Shown here in pieces: positions 1 to 9,122 of a stretch of DNA of 64,000 nucleotides. The translations under genes were made by a program, and so were the position numbers. The stretch lies in contig NZ_CP073013.1 in assembly GCF_020694005.1 (NCBI RefSeq), positions 62,001 through 126,000 of the forward strand. The letters run 5' to 3'. The DNA comes from Marinomonas profundi (GTDB lineage: Bacteria; Pseudomonadota; Gammaproteobacteria; Pseudomonadales; Marinomonadaceae). Under the pieces are notes generated by a model. It was given only the letters and a program-made list of their open reading frames with translations. It did no database searches and was not told where the DNA came from. Every line of letters begins with the position of its first letter. Position 1 is the stretch's first letter.

Positions 1-194
1 CATACCATCGGAACCACACACGCCTTCACGGCATGAGCGACGGTACGAAATACTAGGGTCTTGAGCCTTCAATAAGTTCAACACATCAAGCACCATCAAG
101 TCTTTACCTTCTGGCAACTCAATTTCATAATCCTGCATGTAAGGAGCGTCGTCCTTCTCAGGATTGTAGCGATAAATACTAACCAACATTGACA
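1..194 (-). CDS. sdhB: Succinate dehydrogenase iron-sulfur subunit SdhB, partial (N-terminus only)
   Basis: The first 64 codons are visible before the left edge of the window cuts the gene. SdhB carries electrons from the flavoprotein through 2Fe-2S, 4Fe-4S and 3Fe-4S clusters to quinone. The visible part reads MSMLVSIYRYNPEKDDAPYM at the start and ends in SCREGVCGSDGM, the N-terminal plant-type 2Fe-2S motif (C-x4-C) of the family. The gene starts 7 nt after sdhA stops, so it is the last gene of sdhCDAB. An alternative ATG lies two codons downstream (188). Confidence 0.93.
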
Positions 195-201
195 TAACTC
201 C

Positions 202-1974
202 TTAGTATGAACGAATCTTAGGTGGGAAAGCTTCCATTGTTTTTGGCGCAAAGTTTACATCACGCTTGGTCACTCTCTTATCCGCTGGGTGGAACAAAGA
301 ATGTTTCAACCAGTTTTCATCGTCACGTTCAGTAAAGTCATTACGGGCGTGAGCACCACGACTTTCTTTGCGGAATTCAGCCGGAATGGCTGTCGCTTCA
401 GCAACCTCTAATAGATTCTCAAGCTCAAGTGCTTCGATACGAGCCGTGTTAAACGCCTGACTCTTATCTTCAAGATGCAAGTTCTCAACGCGAGCACGAA
501 TATCTTTCAGCTGCGCCAAACCTTTTTGCATTGCCTCGCCATCGCGGAACACACCAAAGTAAAGCTGCATAACACGCTGTAGATCAGCACGGACAGCAGC
601 CACACTCTCACCACCTGTCGTGTTATTAAGGCGATTCAAACGCAACAGCGCCTTCTCAACATTGGTGTCATCGGCATCCAATGACTCAAAACCTTCATCC
701 AATGATTTTTTAACTTGCAAACCAACGGCACGACCAAACACAACCAAGTCAAGCAATGAGTTACCACCAAGGCGGTTAGCTCCGTGTACAGACACACAAG
801 CCGCTTCGCCACAGGCATACAAGCCATCGATAACGCTGTCTTCACCCGCTGTGTTTTGCTTAAGCGCTTGACCACCAATATTGGTTGGAATGCCGCCCAT
901 CATATAATGACAAGTTGGCACAACCGGAATCGGCTCTTTTACTGGGTCAACGTGTGCAAAAGTACGTGAAAGCTCAAGAATACCAGGCAGACGCTTGTTT
1001 AACGTCTCTTCACCCAAGTGATCCAATTTAAGCAATACGTGGTCGCCATCAGGGCCACAACCGCGACCTTCCAATATCTCAAGAACCATTGAACGAGCAA
1101 CCACGTCACGACCCGCAAGGTCTTTCGCGTTAGGGGCATAACGCTCCATAAAGCGCTCGCCGTCTTTGTTTATCAGATAACCACCTTCACCACGACAACC
1201 TTCCGTTACGAGCGTACCCGCACCGTAGATACCCGTTGGGTGAAATTGCCACATTTCCATATCTTGCATCGGAAAACCAGCGCGCAACGCCATACCAACA
1301 CCGTCGCCAGTATTGATGTGAGCATTGGTAGTTGATTGGAAAATACGACCTGCGCCACCCGTAGCAATCACGGTTGCCTTAGCTTTAAGGTAAACTGTTT
1401 CACCGCTTTCGATACAGATTGCGATAACACCCACCACCGCATCTTCATTGTTCTTCACCAGATCCGTTGCGTACCACTCATTAAAGAAAGTGGTGCCGCC
1501 TTTAAGGTTACCTTGATAAAGCGTGTGTAGCAGAGCGTGACCTGTTCGGTCAGCTGCGGCACAAGTACGAGCGGCCTGACCACCTTTACCAAAGTCTTTA
1601 GACTGTCCACCAAATGGACGCTGGTAAATACGGCCCTGCTCGGTACGAGAAAACGGCAAGCCCATATGCTCAAGTTCAAAAACGGCTTGAGGGCCAACAG
1701 AACACATGTATTCAATCGCGTCTTGGTCACCAATATAATCCGACCCTTTAACCGTGTCGTACATGTGCCAGCGCCAATCATCATTTGGATCATCACTTGC
1801 AATAGCGCAAGTAATACCGCCTTGAGCAGACACAGTGTGAGAACGGGTCGGAAATACTTTCGTAACACATGCAGTATTCAAACCAGACTCAGTCAACTGA
1901 AGCGCAGCACGCATACCAGCGCCACCACCACCGATAACAATGGCATCAAAAGAAATCGTACGGATATTTGCCAT
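202..1974 (-). CDS. sdhA: Succinate dehydrogenase flavoprotein subunit SdhA
   Basis: Catalytic subunit of complex II; oxidises succinate to fumarate with covalently bound FAD at the inner face of the cytoplasmic membrane. The 590-residue length is normal. The N-terminus has the dinucleotide-binding motif IGGGGAGM (about residues 14-21) and the flavinylation motif [10 protein letters not shown], whose His carries the FAD. Further on are the HPTGIYG and GCRGEGG substrate-site motifs and the C-terminal [17 protein letters not shown] signature. It sits between sdhD (3 nt gap) and sdhB (7 nt gap), so it is co-transcribed with them. Confidence 0.97.
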   Translation of the reverse strand: MANIRTISFDAIVIGGGGAGMRAALQLTESGLNTACVTKVFPTRSHTVSAQGGITCAIASDDPNDDWRWHMYDTVKGSDYIGDQDAIEYMCSVGPQAVFELEHMGLPFSRTEQGRIYQRPFGGQSKDFGKGGQAARTCAAADRTGHALLHTLYQGNLKGGTTFFNEWYATDLVKNNEDAVVGVIAICIESGETVYLKAKATVIATGGAGRIFQSTTNAHINTGDGVGMALRAGFPMQDMEMWQFHPTGIYGAGTLVTEGCRGEGGYLINKDGERFMERYAPNAKDLAGRDVVARSMVLEILEGRGCGPDGDHVLLKLDHLGEETLNKRLPGILELSRTFAHVDPVKEPIPVVPTCHYMMGGIPTNIGGQALKQNTAGEDSVIDGLYACGEAACVSVHGANRLGGNSLLDLVVFGRAVGLQVKKSLDEGFESLDADDTNVEKALLRLNRLNNTTGGESVAAVRADLQRVMQLYFGVFRDGEAMQKGLAQLKDIRARVENLHLEDKSQAFNTARIEALELENLLEVAEATAIPAEFRKESRGAHARNDFTERDDENWLKHSLFHPADKRVTKRDVNFAPKTMEAFPPKIRSY

Positions 1975-1977
1975 TAC

Positions 1978-2331
1978 TTATAGCCCCCAAAGAACCTGAA
2001 CACCCCACACGATGTAAATAAACATTACAAGGCCGCATAGAGATTGAAAGAAGAAACGTGCACCGGTGGCTTTAATATAGTCAGTAGAAATAGACCACAA
2101 GCCAATCCAAGAATGCATACCGATAGACAGAAGCACCATCAAGCTAAAGATGCGCATCCATGTTGCTTCAAATAAAGCGCTCCACTGATCGTATGTAAGA
2201 TCAGGATTGAGTAGCAAGTAACCGATAATAAAAACCGTGTATAAAGACAAGACAACAGCAGAAACTCGCTGCATCATCCAGTCATAAAGGCCTGAGCGCC
2301 CAAAACTTGTAATCTGAGTTACCATATCCAT
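1978..2331 (-). CDS. sdhD: Succinate dehydrogenase membrane anchor subunit SdhD
   Basis: 117-residue hydrophobic membrane anchor with three predicted transmembrane helices (about residues 20-40, 57-77 and 90-112). With SdhC it holds the heme b and quinone site of complex II. The sequence has RVSAVVLSLY near the N-terminus and HSWIGLWSISTDYIK in the middle, typical of gammaproteobacterial SdhD. The start overlaps the end of sdhC by 13 nt, indicating translational coupling. Confidence 0.92.
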   Translation of the reverse strand: MDMVTQITSFGRSGLYDWMMQRVSAVVLSLYTVFIIGYLLLNPDLTYDQWSALFEATWMRIFSLMVLLSIGMHSWIGLWSISTDYIKATGARFFFQSLCGLVMFIYIVWGVQVLWGL

Positions 2332-2696
2332 ACTCCTGCTAACACGATAAGAACAACCGCAATGACGATATTTGCAATGGCTGCATTACGCCCACTTTCT
2401 AATTCTTCAAAGCACCCCATATCCATAAACAAATGCTTAACACCCGCTACGAAATGGTACATCAAAGCAGAAACCACACCCCAAATAACAAACTTCACTA
2501 AAAAGTTCGTTTGCAATGCGTTAACGACTTGATCAAAACCTTCTTGCGACTCTAAAGAAAGGTCAAAGGCATAAAACAAGAAAGCCAATCCTACAAAAAG
2601 GATAATTCCTGTTATGCGGTGAAGGATAGATACAATTGCTGTGACGGGCATCGATATTGTTGAAATATCAAGGTTGACTGGTCTTTTTTTATTCAC
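2319..2696 (-). CDS. sdhC: Succinate dehydrogenase cytochrome b556 subunit SdhC
   Basis: 125-residue membrane subunit with three transmembrane helices. It carries the family motif RPVNLDISTISMPVTAIVSI (quinone-site Ser/Arg region) followed by HRITGIILF. The heme-ligand His region reads HFVAGVKHLFMDMG. It is the first gene of sdhCDAB, preceded by a long untranslated region with a good sigma70 promoter 190 nt upstream. Confidence 0.93.
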   Translation of the reverse strand: MNKKRPVNLDISTISMPVTAIVSILHRITGIILFVGLAFLFYAFDLSLESQEGFDQVVNALQTNFLVKFVIWGVVSALMYHFVAGVKHLFMDMGCFEELESGRNAAIANIVIAVVLIVLAGVWIW

Positions 2697-2895
2697 GACT
2701 TTTTACACCACTTTGTTGATTGAATGGTCAATCACGACCCAATGTCTATACGTGCTACATTTGCTGTTAGATTAAGAAAACATAGTGACGTCATAGGCCT
2801 ACTTTGAAAATCTCATCGATTTGCAAACAAATGTTTAAAAGCGGCTCTCTTTTATCCATTAGCATCAACAAATCAATGAAATCGTCTGAGGCGCA

Positions 2896-2925
2896 ATTAT
2901 AGACCAGCGAAAAATACTAAGACAA
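2896..2925 (-). promoter_or_regulatory. Sigma70 promoter for sdhCDAB
   Basis: On the minus strand TTGTCT (2925-2920) and a perfect TATAAT (2901-2896) are separated by 18 bp. Transcription would start near 2889, giving a leader of about 190 nt before sdhC. Seen by consensus match only. Confidence 0.6.
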
Positions 2926-3162
2926 ATAGACTAGACAAGAGGTTTTCAATGGTCACCATTCATCAAATGAATGTAGCCATAAGCCGAAACAATAATGGTA
3001 TAAAATTACATAAAAATAAACCCGAAAAAACCTTATAAAACACAGTAAATTCATAAACTTAAAGAATTAAATCGATTACCTTGACTTTACACAAGACCCG
3101 CGTTTTGTCAGATAATTACAAAATAACACAGCGCATTGTAAATGATGTGCAAACGAACAAGA

Positions 3163-3192
3163 TTGACTTTTATACTCTAGAGACAGTATTTT
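3163..3192 (+). promoter_or_regulatory. Candidate sigma70 promoter for gltA
   Basis: TTGACT (3163-3168) and TATTTT (3187-3192) with an 18-bp spacer, about 75 bp before the gltA start. The -10 element is a weak match, so the assignment is tentative. Confidence 0.4.
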
Positions 3193-3266
3193 TTCCGCAC
3201 CTTCTGGGCCAGGAGAGTCAATCTACGACTTCTTTGCCCCGGACCAGAATACGAAGGAGACCATAA

Positions 3267-4550
3267 ATGGCTGATAAAAAAGCGCTACTCACAGTGGATG
3301 GGATCGATAAAACCATCGAACTTCCCGTTCTTTCAGGTACCTTAGGCACCGACGTTATCGACGTTCGTGGTTTAGGTGCTAACGGTGTATTCACCTATGA
3401 CCCAGGATTTATGTCTACCGGCTCTTGTGAATCCGCTATTACTTATATAGATGGGGACGCAGGAATCCTTCTGCACAGGGGCTACCCTATTGCCCAGCTG
3501 GCAGAGCATTCAGACTACTTAGAAACCTGCTACCTGTTGCTCTATGGGGAACTTCCCGATAAAACGCAAAAAGCAGAATTTGAAGAAACGGTTGGCAAAC
3601 ACACCATGGTGAACCAATCGATGCACAAATTCATCGAAGGCTTTCGCAATGATGCCCACCCAATGGCCATCATGTGTGGTTTAGTGGGTGCCTTGTCGGC
3701 TTTTTACCAAGACCACATGGACATTAACAATCCTAAGCATCGTGAAATTGCAGCTTTTCGCTTGATTTCAAAAATGCCAACCTTGGCTTCGATTTGCTAC
3801 AAGTACTCTAAAGATCAGCCTGTTATGTACCCACGTAACGACTTATCTTATGCGGAAAACTTTCTTTACATGATGTTTGCAACACCTTGTGAAGACTACG
3901 TTGTTAACCCTGTTTTCGCCAAAGCAATGGATAGAATCTTTATCCTTCACGCCGATCACGAGCAAAACGCCTCAACGTCTACCGTGCGCTTAGCTGGCTC
4001 TTCTGGCGCCAACCCGTTTGCCTGTATTGCAGCGGGGATTGCAACACTTTGGGGGCCTGCTCACGGTGGTGCCAACGAAGCGGTACTAACCATGCTTGAA
4101 GAAATTGGCGACGTCGAAAATATCGACGAATACATTGCAAAAGCAAAAGACAAAAACGATCCATTTAGATTGATGGGCTTTGGTCACCGAGTGTATAAAA
4201 ACTTTGACCCTCGCGCTAAAGTAATGCGTGAAACCTGTGATCAAGTATTGGCAGAACTGGGCCAATCAGATGACCCATTGTTAAAAATTGCCAAACGTCT
4301 TGAGCAAATCGCCTTAGAAGACCCTTACTTCGTCGAGCGCAAGCTTTATCCGAACGTAGACTTCTACTCTGGCATTATCATGAAAGCAATTGGTATTCCA
4401 ACCAGTATGTTCACGGTGATTTTCGCCATGGCTCGTACCAGTGGTTGGATTTCCCATTGGAACGAAATGATCAGTGGACCTTATAAAATTGGCCGTCCTC
4501 GTCAGCTTTATGTGGGCAAACCTGAGCGCGATTACCCAAGCAAAAAGTAA
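3267..4550 (+). CDS. gltA: Citrate synthase (type II)
   Basis: Condenses acetyl-CoA and oxaloacetate to citrate, the entry step of the TCA cycle. The 427-residue length is that of the NADH-sensitive hexameric gram-negative type. Catalytic residues are visible: His in HGGANEAV, His in MGFGHRVYK and Asp in NVDFYSG. A strong Shine-Dalgarno AAGGAG lies 7 nt before the ATG. It is divergent from sdhCDAB and ends in a clear terminator. Confidence 0.98.
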   Translation: MADKKALLTVDGIDKTIELPVLSGTLGTDVIDVRGLGANGVFTYDPGFMSTGSCESAITYIDGDAGILLHRGYPIAQLAEHSDYLETCYLLLYGELPDKTQKAEFEETVGKHTMVNQSMHKFIEGFRNDAHPMAIMCGLVGALSAFYQDHMDINNPKHREIAAFRLISKMPTLASICYKYSKDQPVMYPRNDLSYAENFLYMMFATPCEDYVVNPVFAKAMDRIFILHADHEQNASTSTVRLAGSSGANPFACIAAGIATLWGPAHGGANEAVLTMLEEIGDVENIDEYIAKAKDKNDPFRLMGFGHRVYKNFDPRAKVMRETCDQVLAELGQSDDPLLKIAKRLEQIALEDPYFVERKLYPNVDFYSGIIMKAIGIPTSMFTVIFAMARTSGWISHWNEMISGPYKIGRPRQLYVGKPERDYPSKK

Positions 4551-4570
4551 TTCAAAAGCGTTAATAAAAA

Positions 4571-4596
4571 ACCGCGCCAATTGGCGCGGTTTTTTT
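4571..4596 (+). terminator. Intrinsic terminator after gltA (bidirectional)
   Basis: Eight-bp GC-rich stem ACCGCGCC / GGCGCGGT with an AATT loop and a T-run on the plus strand. A matching A-run on the other side means it can also stop the minus-strand transcript coming from the small Cys4 gene. Confidence 0.9.
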
Positions 4597-4625
4597 ATGG
4601 AGCAAAACAAGTCGACACTAAAGCA

Positions 4626-4853
4626 CTACTCATCTTCCTCAACGATTTCCGTAATAGTGACCTGCCCACACTTCACACAGTTTCCTTCTATCCAAACGCC
4701 ATCTTTGCTCTCAAACTCTTTAGGATTCGTCATTCCTAAGTCCACTTCCATACAGTGATTACACCAAGTTTGAGATAAAAAATCGTTTTGTTCCTCGATA
4801 GATCGAGCAAAAAAGTCACGCGTGACGGCATTGTCATTTAATAAATCTGGCAT
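4626..4853 (-). CDS. Small conserved-looking Cys4 (zinc-ribbon-like) protein
   Basis: 75-residue acidic protein that I do not recognise as a named family. Two CxxC pairs (C31/C34 and C59/C62) flank about 24 residues, the arrangement of a small zinc ribbon or rubredoxin-like knuckle, so metal binding is inferred. The C-terminus is strongly acidic (IVEEDE). Its ATG directly abuts the stop codon of the upstream DUF2066 gene (TAAATG), so the two are translationally coupled. It may act in protein-protein or nucleic-acid contacts, but no function can be given. Confidence 0.65.
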   Translation of the reverse strand: MPDLLNDNAVTRDFFARSIEEQNDFLSQTWCNHCMEVDLGMTNPKEFESKDGVWIEGNCVKCGQVTITEIVEEDE

Positions 4854-5939
4854 TTAGTTCACCCCACTATATTGATAAGATGCCACCCGATTCGCGTCAG
4901 GATCTAGAGCATTTAATGGCGCATCAATCAGCAGACGACTGAGGGAAATACTGTTAAATAACTTTTGCTTATCACCATCAATCTCAACAGAAAACTCTAT
5001 TTTGTCGCCTTCAACGCGAACCAAGATCACATCTCGTACCACGCTAATGCTTTCCAAATAAGACTGCACTTTATTCATGATGTCATACGCTGTCACGCCC
5101 ACAATTTGCAAGCTCAATTGGCTTGATGAATTGCGGTTGCGTACAGAAGCATATCTAGACGAAAAAACGCTCGCTAGGTTCGCGCTCGCTTGATCAATCA
5201 CGCCATCCAGCGTGTCTGCGTTTAGCGTAAATTGCTCTGTCTCACCCTCTTTGAGCAACACCAACAAACGCCCCTCTAGGTGACCGGCGTAATTACTTAT
5301 GCTCAATGCAGCAACAGAATCGGTCTGATAACGTTTACTGGCATTCGCAATACGATCTTCAAAAAAGCCCCACACTTCAGAGGCGGTAATCGCACTTTTA
5401 TCAACACTGTCTAGCAATGGCGCGTATATGGGCACCCCTGCTTGATTTGCAGACAAAGCAAATTTATTCAACACCTCAGACGTCTCTCGTGAGCCAGATA
5501 AACTCCTGACACCATTGTTTTCATTCACCAACCAAACCAACACCGAAGGCCGGTTATCCCCCCATACAGGCAAGTTCTGTTGAGACAAAAACAAATCAAT
5601 CGATGCCTGATAAAAGCTCACCCGAACCTGTCTACCAGGAACCAGACCGTTACTAGAGGGGATTAACTCACTAAGTGATGCAACGGAATGTTGAGCAACC
5701 CAATTAGGCGACTGTTTTTTGGCCTGCTCTACAAGGTCACCCGATATCGCCGCTTTATTGCCCGACACTTTAATCAGAACCTCTTCAGCGGCCAAACCAA
5801 ATGCCTCATTCAACATCTGCGACTCAGATGATGTGACTGGCAGGTTAATTTCTGCACTATAAAGCCCCTTGACCGGAACCGCATTGGCGACAGAAACACA
5901 AAAAACACTAATAAGTAGTAAAAATATACGAGAATTCAT
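4854..5939 (-). CDS. DUF2066 domain-containing exported protein
   Basis: 361-residue protein with an N-terminal signal peptide (hydrophobic stretch residues 4-18, cleavage likely after VANA) and the DUF2066 pattern (EAFGLAAEEVLIKVSGN). Proteins of this family sit next to purM in many gammaproteobacteria and have no established function. Here it is divergent from purM, with about 115 bp between the two starts. The periplasmic location is predicted from the signal sequence. Confidence 0.8.
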   Translation of the reverse strand: MNSRIFLLLISVFCVSVANAVPVKGLYSAEINLPVTSSESQMLNEAFGLAAEEVLIKVSGNKAAISGDLVEQAKKQSPNWVAQHSVASLSELIPSSNGLVPGRQVRVSFYQASIDLFLSQQNLPVWGDNRPSVLVWLVNENNGVRSLSGSRETSEVLNKFALSANQAGVPIYAPLLDSVDKSAITASEVWGFFEDRIANASKRYQTDSVAALSISNYAGHLEGRLLVLLKEGETEQFTLNADTLDGVIDQASANLASVFSSRYASVRNRNSSSQLSLQIVGVTAYDIMNKVQSYLESISVVRDVILVRVEGDKIEFSVEIDGDKQKLFNSISLSRLLIDAPLNALDPDANRVASYQYSGVN

Positions 5940-6056
5940 AGCCCTTCCTTCGTTTATTTGCCTATTCTACTGCCTTAATTGCAAAGAACCATAGCCCTAA
6001 TGCGTCACTATGCTAAAATGCCTTTTTTTCCCTCGTACCATCAAAAGGCATAGGCA

Positions 6057-7115
6057 ATGACCAAGTCGGATAAACCATCGATTAGTTATAAAGACGCAGG
6101 CGTAGATATCAACGCAGGCAATCAACTTGTTGAACGCATCAAAGGCGTAAGCAAAAAAACTCGTCGCCCTGAAGTAATGGGTGGTCTGGGTGGATTTGGC
6201 GCGTTGACACGCCTTCCAACAAAATACAAAAACCCCATTCTTGTTTCCGGCACAGACGGTGTTGGCACCAAGCTTCGCCTAGCGATGGACCTTAACCAAC
6301 ACGACACCATTGGCATTGACCTCGTCGCTATGTGCGTCAATGATTTGGTCGTTGCGGGCGCAGAACCGCTACTTTTCCTTGATTACTATGCGACGGGCAA
6401 ACTGGATATTGATGTGGCGGCCAATGTTGTCACAGGCATAGGTGAAGGCTGCCTACAAGCAGGCTGCGCACTGGTTGGCGGAGAAACCGCCGAAATGCCA
6501 GGCATGTACCATGATGGTGACTATGACCTAGCGGGTTTTTGCGTTGGCGTCGTAGAAGAAGAAAACATTATTGACGGCAGCAACGTAAAAGCGGGCGACA
6601 TCTTAATTGCACTAGGCTCATCAGGCCCTCATTCCAATGGTTACTCCCTGATTCGTAAAATCCTTGAAGTCAGCAAAGCCGATTTGAATCAAGACATCGA
6701 CGGTGTTGCGCTAAAAGACGCATTAATGGAACCGACTCGTATTTACGTTAAACCCATTCTTAAACTGATGGAAACAATTTCTGTCAATGCCTTGGCTCAT
6801 ATTACGGGTGGCGGCTTGCTTGAGAACATTCCTCGTGTGCTTCCTGAAAGCGCCGCCGCACGCATTGATGCGACAAGCTGGAAACGCCCCGCTGTGTTTG
6901 ATTGGTTGCAAGAACAAGGAAACGTTGAGCAAGAAGAAATGTACCGTGTATTAAACTGCGGTGTGGGTATGGTACTTTCTATTGATGCAGAAAAAGCAGA
7001 TGACGCCCTCGCTATTCTAAAAGCCGAAGGTGAAAATGCTTGGATTATCGGTGATGTTTGCCCACGCAATGGCGGAAAAGAGGTATTAATCTCTGATCTA
7101 GAGGCGCAGGCATGA
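6057..7115 (+). CDS. purM: Phosphoribosylformylglycinamidine cyclo-ligase (AIR synthetase)
   Basis: Fifth step of de novo purine synthesis: ATP-dependent ring closure of FGAM to AIR in the cytosol. The 352-residue length is normal. Motifs include [12 protein letters not shown] at the N-terminus, the ATP-site loop [10 protein letters not shown], and [18 protein letters not shown]. It overlaps purN by 4 nt (ATGA), the usual purMN operon. Confidence 0.97.
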   Translation: MTKSDKPSISYKDAGVDINAGNQLVERIKGVSKKTRRPEVMGGLGGFGALTRLPTKYKNPILVSGTDGVGTKLRLAMDLNQHDTIGIDLVAMCVNDLVVAGAEPLLFLDYYATGKLDIDVAANVVTGIGEGCLQAGCALVGGETAEMPGMYHDGDYDLAGFCVGVVEEENIIDGSNVKAGDILIALGSSGPHSNGYSLIRKILEVSKADLNQDIDGVALKDALMEPTRIYVKPILKLMETISVNALAHITGGGLLENIPRVLPESAAARIDATSWKRPAVFDWLQEQGNVEQEEMYRVLNCGVGMVLSIDAEKADDALAILKAEGENAWIIGDVCPRNGGKEVLISDLEAQA

Positions 7116-7765
7116 GTTTTCCGATCGTTGTCTTAATTTCTGGCAGCGGCAGCAACTTGCAAGCTTTGATTGACCAAAGCTTGCAAGGACAACTCGACAT
7201 TAACATCTGCGCGGTTATCAGCAACAAAGCCGACGTTTATGGACTAGAACGCGCCAAGGTAGCGGGTATACCAACGCACACCCTTAACCATAAGTCGTTT
7301 GATAGTCGCGAAGCATTTGATAACGAGCTACAAAAGCTGATTGATCAATATCAACCCAAGCTCGTCGTGCTTGCTGGGTTTATGCGTATTCTGACCGACA
7401 CTTTTGCGCAACATTACGAAGGTAGAATGTTAAATATTCATCCTTCATTACTGCCAAAGTACAAAGGCTTGAATACGCATCAGCGTGCTATTGATGCGAA
7501 CGAAAAAGAACATGGCGTGTCTGTGCATTTCGTTAGTCCAGAGCTGGATGCGGGAGCCGTAATACTGCAAGCCAGTACCGCCATAACAAAAGAAGACACA
7601 GCAGAATCCTTGGCGAATAAAGTTCACGCTTTAGAGCATGTCATCTATCCTCTGGCCATTAAATGGTTCAGTGAAGATAGGTTAACATTCCATCACGGCA
7701 AGGCGTTTTTTGAGCAAAGTGAACTCGCTGAAAGCGGAATTCTTTATAGCAAAGCACTAACTTGA
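7112..7765 (+). CDS. purN: Phosphoribosylglycinamide formyltransferase (folate-dependent)
   Basis: Third step of purine synthesis; transfers formyl from 10-formyl-THF to GAR. It has the N-terminal [15 protein letters not shown] phosphate loop and the catalytic [19 protein letters not shown] block, in which Asn and His are catalytic. The catalytic Asp lies in [12 protein letters not shown]. At 217 residues it is close to the E. coli enzyme. Translationally coupled to purM. Confidence 0.96.
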   Translation: MSFPIVVLISGSGSNLQALIDQSLQGQLDINICAVISNKADVYGLERAKVAGIPTHTLNHKSFDSREAFDNELQKLIDQYQPKLVVLAGFMRILTDTFAQHYEGRMLNIHPSLLPKYKGLNTHQRAIDANEKEHGVSVHFVSPELDAGAVILQASTAITKEDTAESLANKVHALEHVIYPLAIKWFSEDRLTFHHGKAFFEQSELAESGILYSKALT

Positions 7766-7778
7766 TGTAGGAGAAAGT

Positions 7779-8510
7779 ATGAGAGCTGGTAAAATCCAAA
7801 AGCGTTTAATGGCTGTTTTTGTGGTGATTTTTATAAGTACTCCCATGCTTTCTTTTTCTTCCAGCGCACCACAAGACACCTTCTTGCAACCTTACTCTGC
7901 GGTTTACAGCACGGTGTGGAAAAAAGGCATCCGTTTAAAAGTCGAAGGCAAACAGACTCTTTCAAAACAAGACAACAATCTTTGGAAGTTTGTTTTTTCG
8001 GCTGATAGCATGATTGCCTCTCTGAGCGAATCCTCTATTTTCCATGTCGAAAACCATCAAATCATCCCTTCTCGATACGAATATAAAAGCACCGTTCTCG
8101 GCAAAAAAAGAGCCGCCACACTCACCTTCGACTGGGATAAAAATCTGGTCCGTAATGATATAAAAGACAAGCCTTGGAATCTTACTATTAATCCAACGAC
8201 ATTGGACAAACTGTCGATTCAGCTGCAAATAAGACAAGATCTAAAACTGGGCAAGAATAAATTTGACTATCAAATTGCCGATGGCGGGTATGTTAAAAAC
8301 TGGCAGTTCAAACGCGAAAAAATGGAAACCATTAACACCAAGCTGGGCCGAGTTTCCGCGATCAAAATCATTCGTACGGACAATTTAGAGAAAGACAAAA
8401 AAACCTCATTTTGGTTTGTACCAAAATATGATTATCTACTGGTCAAACTTGAACACAAAGAAGACGGAGAGTCTTACCAGCTTGATATTGAATCAATGAC
8501 GCAAAGTTAA
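7779..8510 (+). CDS. DUF3108 domain-containing exported protein
   Basis: 243 residues, beginning with a signal-like segment (MRAGKIQKRL followed by a hydrophobic stretch to about residue 27). The body matches the DUF3108 pattern: FLQPYSAVYSTVWKKGIRL, SSIFHVENHQIIPSRYEY and KKTSFWFVPKYDYLLVKLE. DUF3108 genes commonly follow purN in gammaproteobacteria. The family is predicted to form a periplasmic beta-rich fold of unknown role. The gene starts 13 nt after purN with GGAG upstream, so it is probably in the same operon. Confidence 0.82.
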   Translation: MRAGKIQKRLMAVFVVIFISTPMLSFSSSAPQDTFLQPYSAVYSTVWKKGIRLKVEGKQTLSKQDNNLWKFVFSADSMIASLSESSIFHVENHQIIPSRYEYKSTVLGKKRAATLTFDWDKNLVRNDIKDKPWNLTINPTTLDKLSIQLQIRQDLKLGKNKFDYQIADGGYVKNWQFKREKMETINTKLGRVSAIKIIRTDNLEKDKKTSFWFVPKYDYLLVKLEHKEDGESYQLDIESMTQS

Positions 8511-8522
8511 CTCACAAAATAA

Positions 8523-9098
8523 TCACTTTAGCTGTTTGCTTGTATTGACATTCAACAACGCAGCGTCATCCTCCCAAATCACCGATTGACAACCAAAAGC
8601 CTCATAAAAAGCCATAACACTGCAGCCTTGCTCTTTATCAAAAAAGTGCTTGAGCGCCGCCAATGCAGACGCTGTTGGTAATATCGCATGCAAGGGATGA
8701 ATACCCGAAGCGGCGCTTAAATAATGAATTGTTTCCGGACGTGATTGACTGGCCTGTTTCAGCCTTGCAAAAGCCTCGCTGCTAATACGCGGCGTATCGC
8801 AAGGCGACACCAACAAGTGAGACGTTTTTGCAAAGGCCAAACAAGTAAATAACCCAGACAATGGCCCTTTTCCTTGATAATCCAGACCATCAAGGATCAC
8901 TTCGTAGCCAAATTCGGCATAGTGCTCAAGATTTCGATTGGCATTAATAAACACCTCATCAACGACACCGCGCAAGGCAGAGCTTATCCACAGCACCATG
9001 GGCTTGTCCTGATACAACAGCAGCCCTTTATCTTGCCCTAACATACGCTCAGCCTTACCGCCGGCCAAAATCGCAGCAGATAACGATGTAAATATCAT
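8523..9098 (-). CDS. mobA: Molybdenum cofactor guanylyltransferase MobA
   Basis: Attaches GMP to molybdopterin, making the guanine dinucleotide cofactor that assimilatory nitrate reductase needs. The 191-residue protein has the nucleotidyltransferase signature AAILAGGKAERMLGQDKGLL near the N-terminus and the metal-site region LLVSPCDTPRI. It is the last gene of the nasA operon, 24 nt after the ybiB-like gene, which fits supply of cofactor to NasA. GAGG stands 5 nt before its ATG. Confidence 0.93.
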   Translation of the reverse strand: MIFTSLSAAILAGGKAERMLGQDKGLLLYQDKPMVLWISSALRGVVDEVFINANRNLEHYAEFGYEVILDGLDYQGKGPLSGLFTCLAFAKTSHLLVSPCDTPRISSEAFARLKQASQSRPETIHYLSAASGIHPLHAILPTASALAALKHFFDKEQGCSVMAFYEAFGCQSVIWEDDAALLNVNTSKQLK

Positions 9099-9122
9099 TG
9101 AAACCTCATTGATACAATACGT

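Larger units (their letters stand above)
2697..3266. other. 570-bp intergenic region between divergent sdhCDAB and gltA
   Basis: AT-rich non-coding divergence region separating two TCA-cycle operons. It holds the sdhC promoter (2896-2925, minus strand) and the gltA promoter candidate (3163-3192, plus strand). A 61-codon open frame at 3081-3266 runs straight into the gltA ribosome-binding site and is not supported as a gene. The length leaves room for global regulators, but I cannot identify a specific operator by eye. Confidence 0.7.

Noticed and set aside
1455-1983. Open frames of 137-148 codons on both strands inside sdhA
   Set aside because: Out-of-frame shadows of a strongly conserved gene.
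3081-3266. 61-codon frame between the gltA promoter region and gltA
   Set aside because: It spans the promoter candidate and the gltA ribosome-binding site, has no binding site of its own and no recognisable protein pattern.
4314-4758. Open frames on either strand around the gltA end
   Set aside because: They read through the gltA coding region and its terminator; no ribosome-binding site or protein family resemblance.
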